DNA of 64,000 bases from Flammula alnicola. Taxonomy: Eukaryota; Basidiomycota; Agaricomycetes; Agaricales; Strophariaceae. Position numbers and translations under genes: made by a program. Numbering within the stretch: position 1 is the first letter of the stretch; each line of letters starts with the position of its first letter. The notes beneath the pieces were generated by a model. That model did no database searches. It was not told the DNA's origin and saw only the letters and a program-made list of their open reading frames with translations. The stretch lies in assembly GCA_015499995.1 (NCBI GenBank), contig JADNRV010000068.1, positions 62,001 through 126,000 on the forward strand, given 5' to 3'. Positions 57,399 to 64,000 of this stretch are shown piece by piece.

Positions 57399-60300
57399 AC
57401 CCAAAAGCCCCGATGACTACCGAGGATCAGATTGATACTGCGGCTCAAGGAGTGGCGCAGATTTTCTCAGAAGCGTGGTCTGCCCATGCTAAAGAGACCT
57501 CTATTACTAAGCGTTCGAAGCCCTGGTGGTCCCAGGAATGCTCTGACGCCCTGCTCAAATTTCGTGGGGATCGCTCCCCCGAGAATTGGAAATCCTTTCG
57601 GAAGTTAGTCCGGGAAACGAAACGTGTTTTCTTCGATGATCGCATTGGAGAGATCGCGGGTACCAATAAGCGACCGTGGGACCTTATGAATTGGGTCCAA
57701 CAGCGGAAGCTCCCTCCCAGTGAGGCTATCCAGTACCGTGGAGAGCCTTGCAATGATTTGCCTGCCCTGTGGGATGCCCTACATGGCACGTACAATTCAG
57801 CGTCGGATAGAACATACGATGCTGCTCTCTTGGAGTCCATCCCGCAACTTCCTGTCCGGGAATGGGCTCCTTTTTCCCCACTGGAACTCACGGAAGCTCT
57901 TTCTGCGTGTTCCGGTCTTTCTTCTCCGGGTCCGGATCATGTCAATTGGTCCCACCTGAAGAAGATTGTACGTCGGGACCCTCACTCTGTGGAGGTCCTT
58001 ATCTCGGTTGCTAATGCCTGCATGCGTGTGGGTCATTGGCCGTCGCCCTTTAAGGAGTCTATGTCGGTTATTATCCCCAAACCCGGCAAGCCCTCGTACT
58101 CTACCCCTAAGGCGTTCAGGCCTATTGTGCTTCTGAACACTGTGGGGAAACTCATCGAGAAAATGATCTCGAATCGCATTCAGTTCGACGCTGTCGGGCA
58201 GGATATATTTCACCCGAATCAGGTTGGAGGCGTTAGGGGACGCTCCACCGAGGACGCGGGTCTGTTTTTGACACACATGGTGAGGGCTGGGTGGGCTAGA
58301 GGGTTGAGGACTAGCGTCCTTGCCTTTGACCTTGCTCAGTTCTTTCCTTCTCTTAATCATGAGGTTCTCGTGATCATTCTCCGGAAGCTTGGCTTTCCAC
58401 CACTGGTGGTCAAGTTTTTCAGTTCCTATCTGGTGGAGAGGAAGACGCGTTATGCGTGGAATTCCTTCCTGTCAGACCCTTTGCAGGCAGATGTGGGCGT
58501 GGGACAGGGCTCTGCCCTGTCCCCTGTCTTGTCGGCTATTTACTTGGCGCCTATCATGCGTCTTTTCTACAAGAGGTGCCGTGAGATTCATCTTGCGGTT
58601 GACCTTCTGTCATATGTTGACGATGGCACCCTGATCTCTCAGGAGGCCGGACTCGATCCCAATGTTGTAAACCTTCGTAAGGCTTACAAGATTATATTTG
58701 AGCTCTTTACCAAGTTCGCTCTCGCTCTGGAGCACGCGAAGTCGGAGATTTTTCACTTCGACAACACGGCCTCAGTTTATAACCCTGCCATTGATTTGGG
58801 TGAAGAACCCTACACTGCAGGCAAATGGCTCAAGCCTAAGCCGTTCTGGCGATATCTTGGGTTTTACTTTGATCGCAAGCTCACTTTTAAAGAGCATGTG
58901 AGATACTATTCCACCAAGGGATTCACATCGGTCGTATCGATGAGAATGCTTGGGTCTTCTACCAGAGGGCTGCCGCCACATCTTAAGCGCCTCCTCTACC
59001 GCACGTGCGTTATCCCCATAATTACTTATGGGTACCGCATGTGGTATTTCCGCAAGGCTCGAAATAAAGGGCTTATTGCGCAACTTACCAACGTTCAGCG
59101 TAAGGCTGGGCTTTGGATTACTGGGTGCTTCCGCACTTCTCCCTCGTATGGCGTCGAGGCCCTTGCCAGCCTTCTGCCCATGCCCCTACTTCTGGACAGG
59201 TTGAACTCTCGGGCGGTTGCCCGGATCTCTCTCTTGTCTGATACACACCCGGTCCGGTCATTTATGGCTGGTCCTTTACTTAAGAAAGCCACTCCTCACA
59301 AGATGGCGATTGAGAATTTTACCGAGCGTCAACGGGAAAAGTTGCGCGGAGGACTTGTGGGCAATGCATTGTTCCACCCCGCTGGTCTGGAGGAGCTGGA
59401 GCCTTTTGCTCCAGACGCCAGGCCTGGATATCGTCTGATGGACCGGCATGCGAGCCGGTTTACATGGATGGCTAAACCCCGTATCAGCAGGGCTGAAGAC
59501 CCTGATGCTGCGTGGAAGATCATCCTGGACAAACTCATCGAAAAATGTGACGATGAGCCAGGTACCGCATATGCTGGTGTCGACGGCTCGGTCCCTCCGG
59601 GGCCCTGGCAGGCCGCCAATGGCATTGTTATCAAACGGCAGGGCGCTCTGGTTTTGGCCAGATGCCACTCTTCCGGTCGGGCTATAAGCACGGACGCTGA
59701 GCTCGATGCCATCTCGGTGGCCATCTCCGCAATGGTAGCATTTGGAGACGTCACCAGGATAGTCATTTTCACGGATTCGATGCATGCTGCTCGAATGGCC
59801 GTGGATCCTTCCCCGCATTCTCATCAGGGCTCGTCCCTGATCGTTTGTCGGGCACTTGAACGATGGTTCCAGGGTGGTGGTAACCGTAAAGTCGTTTTTG
59901 CAGAGTCCCCCTCCGATATGGAGTGGGACATCCATCAAGAGGCTCATGACCTTGTCCTGGGGTTTCCTGGTGTACCCGTTGCACCGGATACCCCTCTATC
60001 TATCGCTTGGCTTAAGAATAAAGCCGACACTGTAGCGCGGGATGCCTGGTCGACAGAGGTCGACGAGGTTCCCAATTTACTTGGCTCCAATTTCTTGGAG
60101 TTAGAGGATCTAAAGGGTAATCCTCTCCGTCCGACCCCCGTTCGCGGTGGGCCGTGGCTTGAAGTCGGCGGCCGCAACTCTCAGTTGTTCGCCCGCATGT
60201 GCCGCGTAATAACGAATCATGCTCCGATCGGCTCGTACTACGAGCGGTTCAAAATCGACGACCCGTTGGCTCTCGGGTGCGTGTGCGGGAAATATCCACA

Positions 60301-60442
60301 GACTCGTGCACATATTTTCAAGTGCCCCAAGCTCTTGATGCTACCTCACAGGGCCCCGTACCTAGTATGGGGTCTTGAGAAATTTTTGAGCGACAACCCT
60401 AGTGCGTTTGCGTTCAATCGGCCCCCAGCCGGAGTCGGATGA
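57344..60442 (+). CDS. LINE ORF2: reverse transcriptase, RNase H, zinc knuckle
   Basis: 1,032 open codons. RT motifs: WSHLKKI region, FRPIVLLNTVGKLIEKM (motif 2), LAFDLAQFFPSLNHEV (catalytic D), VGQGSALSPVLSAIYLAP, and LLSYVDDGTLIS (YVDD). The thumb is followed by ALFHPAGLEELEPF, then RNase H with the four acids (AGVDGS, DAELDA, FTDSM, NKADTV) and the C-x-C-x7-H-x4-C knuckle near the end. It copies LINE RNA, and plausibly S1 and S2 RNA, at nicked DNA. Out of frame with the endonuclease by one base; the apparent ATG at 57,344 need not be used. Confidence 0.9.
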   Translation: MESVEAFVKSITSGLAAIDPKAPMTTEDQIDTAAQGVAQIFSEAWSAHAKETSITKRSKPWWSQECSDALLKFRGDRSPENWKSFRKLVRETKRVFFDDRIGEIAGTNKRPWDLMNWVQQRKLPPSEAIQYRGEPCNDLPALWDALHGTYNSASDRTYDAALLESIPQLPVREWAPFSPLELTEALSACSGLSSPGPDHVNWSHLKKIVRRDPHSVEVLISVANACMRVGHWPSPFKESMSVIIPKPGKPSYSTPKAFRPIVLLNTVGKLIEKMISNRIQFDAVGQDIFHPNQVGGVRGRSTEDAGLFLTHMVRAGWARGLRTSVLAFDLAQFFPSLNHEVLVIILRKLGFPPLVVKFFSSYLVERKTRYAWNSFLSDPLQADVGVGQGSALSPVLSAIYLAPIMRLFYKRCREIHLAVDLLSYVDDGTLISQEAGLDPNVVNLRKAYKIIFELFTKFALALEHAKSEIFHFDNTASVYNPAIDLGEEPYTAGKWLKPKPFWRYLGFYFDRKLTFKEHVRYYSTKGFTSVVSMRMLGSSTRGLPPHLKRLLYRTCVIPIITYGYRMWYFRKARNKGLIAQLTNVQRKAGLWITGCFRTSPSYGVEALASLLPMPLLLDRLNSRAVARISLLSDTHPVRSFMAGPLLKKATPHKMAIENFTERQREKLRGGLVGNALFHPAGLEELEPFAPDARPGYRLMDRHASRFTWMAKPRISRAEDPDAAWKIILDKLIEKCDDEPGTAYAGVDGSVPPGPWQAANGIVIKRQGALVLARCHSSGRAISTDAELDAISVAISAMVAFGDVTRIVIFTDSMHAARMAVDPSPHSHQGSSLIVCRALERWFQGGGNRKVVFAESPSDMEWDIHQEAHDLVLGFPGVPVAPDTPLSIAWLKNKADTVARDAWSTEVDEVPNLLGSNFLELEDLKGNPLRPTPVRGGPWLEVGGRNSQLFARMCRVITNHAPIGSYYERFKIDDPLALGCVCGKYPQTRAHIFKCPKLLMLPHRAPYLVWGLEKFLSDNPSAFAFNRPPAGVG

Positions 60443-60944
60443 GGGACTCTGGACGGGGGGGGATCCTAGGTGTCGTTGGGGCCTTGGCCCAAGACCTAGT
60501 GCCCAAAGGTGTTTCCATTATGGTGCGATAAATCCCGCGAGGGCCGCAGCCGTGTTCGTTGCATGGCTTCGCTTGTGACTCTCTGAGTCTATGGCACGCA
60601 TCATTTGGAGGACCCGCCATGGTGTAACGACAACGTCGAGTTTGCCAACGAAGTGGGGAGAGCCGGGCAAGCTCTGACTTCATCTGGGTGACCCCCCTGT
60701 CCACCCTTTTAATCCATATCTACCTTACGTTCGGTAGCGTTAACAACGCCGCGCGTTTGTATTTCCTGGGCTGCGAGGTCCGCTATTTGGGTTTCAGGCT
60801 GCTGCGCAGTCTCGCCCGCGTCGCGCTCGCGCGCGCCGCATGCTCCCCTGCGAGCACCCGTCTTTCTTTTATATTCGTAGTGTAGCCTATGTTTGTATTA
60901 GCTAGACAGCCGGACTTCGTTCGTGAACCGGTTTTATAAATTGT

Positions 60945-60950
<6 letters not shown>
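60443..60950 (+). other. LINE 3' UTR, shared with S2 tails
   Basis: Non-coding. From about 60,522 it is homologous to S2 positions 54,136-54,455 and 63,100-63,512. Contains CTGGGTGACCCCCCTGTCCA and TTTCCTGGGCTGCGAGGTCC blocks common to all LINE and S2 copies in the window. This is the likely recognition region for the ORF2 protein. Confidence 0.75.
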
Positions 60951-60982
<32 letters not shown>

Positions 60983-60995
60983 GTGCGCCGCATGC

Positions 60996-61122
60996 TCCCC
61001 ATGCGAGCAACCAATTTCTTTCTTTTGCGATGGGTATTGTAGCGTACTCGTTTGTATTAGTTAGAGTCCGAGCTGTGATCGTGCTTCGGAATATAAATTG
61101 TTGATTTAAAAAAAAAAAAAAA
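60996..61122 (+). mobile_element. S2 3' end, separated by the LINE
   Basis: Continues 54,455 with CATGC-adjacent TCCCCATGCGAGCAACC, then GTATTAGTTAGAGTCCGAGC, TTGTTGATTT and a poly(A) of about 15, followed by the outer S2 TSD. This 3' end matches the LINE subfamily at 48,997 better than that of the full-length LINE. Confidence 0.85.
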
Positions 61123-61138
61123 AGCTTGCACGCCATTA

Positions 61139-61307
61139 GGGTTCGGACATACGAGCGGCATGCATCGAATCCATGAAAATGACTAATCCTGGTGACGTCT
61201 CCGAATGCTACGGATCAACGGACATACAAGCAGCATGCATCGAATCCATGAAAATAACTATCCTGGTGACGTCCCCGAATGCTACCATTGCAGAGATGGC
61301 CACCGAG
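61139..61307 (-). pseudogene. Antisense LINE RNase H scraps, duplicated
   Basis: Minus strand of LINE positions around 59,720-59,790 appears twice: GCATGCATCGAATCCATGAA followed by the CCTGGTGACGTC segment at about 61,159 and again at about 61,222. The second copy extends to CAGAGATGGCCACCGAG. The two copies differ at several sites. Non-functional. Confidence 0.8.
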
Positions 61308-61877
61308 GGGCCACAGTAGCCCAGTGGTTTCGATCACTAAAGACCTGTTGAGGTGGCTGTGCAGCTGCTAGAAAGGTTGTGGGTTCGATTCCCGCTCATC
61401 CCTTCTACCTGATTACAAAGGAGGGAGTTTGTGACAAACAGTTGGTTACTGTCACAATCAGTACTGTATTCGGTAAACGGATGCAGGACTAAGGCTGGTT
61501 GTCATGATCCTCCGGCCATGTGAGATGCAGATCTCTGGGCCTGGCAAGCCTATGGCATATCGGGGGGGAACGATCACCGTACCCCAAATTAGCTGGCTTG
61601 ATACACCAGTTGTACCCATTGCGGGAGCGAAAGCACAGGGGGCAGTAAGCGGGGGTAGTTATATATAGAACAAGCTGAACGTCCTGAGAAGGGCCAGGCC
61701 ACCCTCCACCGCTGAAGACCGGTCCAGTGCCAACTGGCATAAGTCGAGTCGGATGGTTGTTAGTCAGCATCGAAGGGCAGGGTCGATCTGCAAGCTGTAA
61801 AGTGCGGCATCATTGGTGGCCTTTATCAGGGTCACTTGATGGTTGGGCGAATAGTCCGGGGACCATGAACCACCTTA
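61308..61877 (+). mobile_element. S1 SINE copy 2, 5' part
   Basis: Begins GGGCCACAGTAGCCCAGTGG directly after the antisense LINE scrap. Box A-like TAGCCCAGTGG (61,317-61,327), box B GGGTTCGATTCC (61,381-61,392). Homologous to 3094-3700. Interrupted by S2 copy 2 and resumes at 63,558. Confidence 0.85.
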
Positions 61878-63507
61878 GGGGCGTGGTGGCTTAGCAGTTA
61901 CTGCGTTGCCCTTAAGGGTGGCTGTGCACCATCCGAGACATTGGGGGTTCGATTCCTCTACATGACACGTACAATAAGCGTGGGACCGGGGGACCGTTCT
62001 GAGGGTTGCTGATGTAAGTCGCGCACCATGTTGTGTTCGCCGTTGGCTGCTCAAGGCTCGGGATCCTCGGCGGACCACTGCAGTCCCCTTTGGGCGACAT
62101 GGGGGCATACTTTGGAGCTGGCATAAATCGTCTGCCATTGTTGTGGGGCGTAGCAGGTGCACCGTGGGACGGTCTCCTCGCTGTAGGGAGCAATGGCCTA
62201 AGGGCCGCCGCAGGGGTTGGGCGCGATGAACACCATGTGGGAGGCCAGTGGGCTGTGGTGGGAGTGTCCGGGTCCAAACGATTCCACGGAATGCTGACTA
62301 AGGTTGAGCACCAAGGATAGTACCCTGCAAGGGGCCGAAAGGATAGGACACGATAAGATATCGGGTATAGGCCTGAGAACCATCTGACCCGGGCTAGGCT
62401 CCCCGCGAGGGACCTCAGCTGAAACCTGGGACAGGACACCCGATGCTGGGAATTATGTGGACCCAGTCGTTAGTAGGAGTCTGTTCTCCCTGGCCGCACA
62501 GCCGGGGCGCCTCCTGCAAGACAGAGACTCTGGACATACTGGGGATCCGTGCCGCCGATGCATGTGGGAGGCCTGTGGGCTGTGCGTCATAGGTGTAAAT
62601 GAACCGTATGCTGGGGGACGGGAAGGTACGGCCGGGGTAGCGCCCGGTGTCGGCTGGGCCTTAGCAGGCTGAGGCAGTCCCTCTAACCTGGCTCGAGAGA
62701 TCTATATCCTCTGTTGGTCCGACCCGGTATAATATAACCGTGTTCGGGCTCAAGTTGAAGCCGGGGTGTTGGCGCGTGATCGCGGGTAATCTGAAAGAAG
62801 GCAGTCGGGCCGAGTTCAGTTATCCATATGGGAGGTGCAAAGCCATAGCTCGAGACGTAAATCGACCCTGGCCCTAGTGCAAAGCTGTAGCTCGGGTGTA
62901 AGCTGACCCTGGTGCCGTGTAAGACGCCCCTAAAAAAGGAGCAGCACCATATAGGAAGGCTCTCTGAGTGAGGGTCGACCGACTGGGTGGAGTTCGACAG
63001 ATAAAGCTGGTCGTTGGTTGAGTAAGTGGGGTTCCAATCCCTGCCAAAATCCCGAGGTTCACGCCAATAGGGCTCCCCGCAAGGGGGGCCCTAAACTTCG
63101 CGCAGCCGTGTTCATTGCATGGCTTCGCTTGTGACTCTTTGAGTCTATGGCACACATCTTCTGGAGGACCCACCATGGTGTAACGACAACGTCGAGTTTG
63201 CCAACGAAGTGGAGAGAGCCGGGCAAGCTCCGACTTCATCTGGGTGACCCCCCTGTCCACCCTTTTAATCCATATCTACCTTACGTTCGGTAGCGTTAAC
63301 AACGCCGCGCGTTTGTATTTCCTGGGCTGCAAGGTCCGCTATTTGGGTTTCAGGCTGCTGCGGAGTCTCGCCTGCGTCGCGCTCGCGCACGCCGCATGCT
63401 TCCCTGCGAGCAACCAACTCCTCTCTTTTGCTTTGGATATTGTAGCGTACTCGTTTGTATTAGTTAGAGACCGGGCTGTGATCGTGCTCCAGAATAGAAA
63501 TTGTTGA

Positions 63508-63541
<34 letters not shown>
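61878..63541 (+). mobile_element. S2 SINE copy 2 (1.66 kb), complete, 16-bp TSD
   Basis: Perfect TSD ACCATGAACCACCTTA at 61,862-61,877 and 63,542-63,557. Head GGGGCGTGGTGGCTTAGCAG with box A-like TGGCTTAGCAG (61,887-61,897) and box B GGTTCGATTCC (61,946-61,956). A body with no long frame (to about 63,099), a LINE-like 3' tail (63,100-63,512) and a poly(A) of about 28 follow. The body aligns only partly with copy 1, with blocks such as GTAAGTCGCGC, ACCCTGGCCCT and GGGGTGTTGG in the same order. Confidence 0.9.
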
Positions 63542-63544
<3 letters not shown>

Positions 63545-63557
63545 ATGAACCACCTTA

Positions 63558-64000
63558 CTGGGAGGCCGTAGGGGTTAGCCCCAGGCCGTTGCAGACACTC
63601 CGGGGTGAAACACCGCAAGGCAGTGCCCCCGGACCGAGCATACCATTAGGGAAGGTAGCCCGAAATAACTCCATGCTGAGACTTGTCTGTCGGATCAGTT
63701 CTCAGATGCACAACATGGTTGGTTGCTGGCAAGGCAGAGAGTGGGGACAGATAGGGATCCGCGCAGATTGGCTTAAGCGAACCAGCTGCCCTGCAACGGG
63801 AAACCAAGTACTCGGGGCTCTATATGAACTCCCCGGGGAGACGCGAGCCGTAGCGGGCCAGGGCAGTCCCCTTCGACCCGGCTCGAGTAGAGCACTAAAT
63901 CCTCTGTCGGTTCACCTGGCTGACTAAGCCAGGTATTGAGTCTAAGTTGATTCCGGGTACCAGCGCAAGCTGGCGTCTGCCCCGCATGGGCGCAAGATGG
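63558..64000 (+). mobile_element. S1 SINE copy 2, 3' part, runs off the window
   Basis: Continues the S1 body after the nested S2 and aligns with about 3,717-4,140 of copy 1 (CACAACATGGTTGGTTGCTG, CTCTGTCGGTTCACCTGGCT). The 3' tail and poly(A) lie beyond position 64,000. Confidence 0.85.

Larger units (their letters stand above)
54456..60980 (+). mobile_element. Full-length LINE (6.5 kb), 15-bp TSD, inserted in S2
   Basis: Bounded by ACGTGCGCCGCATGC (54,441-54,455 and 60,981-60,995). Short 5' UTR of about 130 bp, ORF1, ORF2 (endonuclease, RT, RNase H, zinc knuckle), a 540-bp 3' UTR ending TTGTTGATTT and a poly(A) of about 30. The architecture with terminal RNase H fits Tad1/I-group LINEs of fungi. 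Two single-base frame breaks are present. Near identity to 14,334-15,950 indicates recent activity of this lineage. Confidence 0.95.

Overview
The window is eukaryotic and almost certainly from a basidiomycete fungus, probably an Agaricomycete. The evidence is introns of 49-60 bp with GTAAGT/GTATGT donors, the hAT, Helitron, Copia and RNase-H-bearing LINE families, and old sequence nearly without CpG next to CpG-rich young insertions (the expected mark of CpG methylation and deamination). No bacterial operon, rRNA gene, CRISPR array or clearly functional single-copy host gene was found. It reads as a transposon-filled region.

Layout. 1-14,230 is AT-rich, CpG-poor old sequence. It holds broken genes (an SMC2/condensin hinge remnant near 4.9-5.2 kb, a membrane-protein-like gene near 5.7-7.0 kb, a Tc1/mariner-type transposase tail at 10.3 kb, a protein-kinase remnant at 11.1-11.5 kb), a 1.1-kb tRNA-headed SINE (S1) and older repeats. 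14,334-15,950 is a 5'-truncated LINE with a 15-bp target-site duplication (TSD). 16,383-24,289 is a nest of non-autonomous terminal-inverted-repeat (TIR) elements of one superfamily (8-bp TSDs, internal tRNA-like modules, subterminal repeat arrays) with a 320-bp hAT MITE inside. 24.3-31.0 kb is old sequence with a few gene-like exons. 31,038-36,013 is a complete hAT transposon: 8-bp TSDs, TIRs, and a 12-exon gene whose exons join into one open frame of 864 residues. 37,171-38,185 is another tRNA-carrying TIR element. About 38.35-44.72 kb is a Helitron whose Rep-helicase gene has five exons and a single internal TGA.

From 47,455 to the end is a stack of retroelements. A Copia element appears rearranged by self-integration (autointegration); a truncated LINE sits in its reverse transcriptase at the SLYG/LKQ codons. 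Its leader is followed by an S2 SINE (1.75 kb), into which a full-length 6.5-kb LINE inserted. Beyond lie antisense LINE scraps, then a second S1 SINE that carries a second S2 SINE. Nearly every junction is defined by a target-site duplication read directly from the sequence.

How the parts fit together: the LINE (ORF1 with CCHC knuckles; ORF2 with AP-endonuclease, reverse transcriptase, RNase H and a C-terminal zinc knuckle) is the plausible machinery for the S1 and S2 elements, which end in the same TTGTTGATTT-poly(A) tail; S2 also carries about 600 bp of LINE-like 3' UTR. A nearly identical truncated daughter at 14.3 kb suggests recent LINE activity. The most novel features are the very long, non-coding tRNA-headed SINEs and the TIR elements that keep a tRNA-like module in their core.
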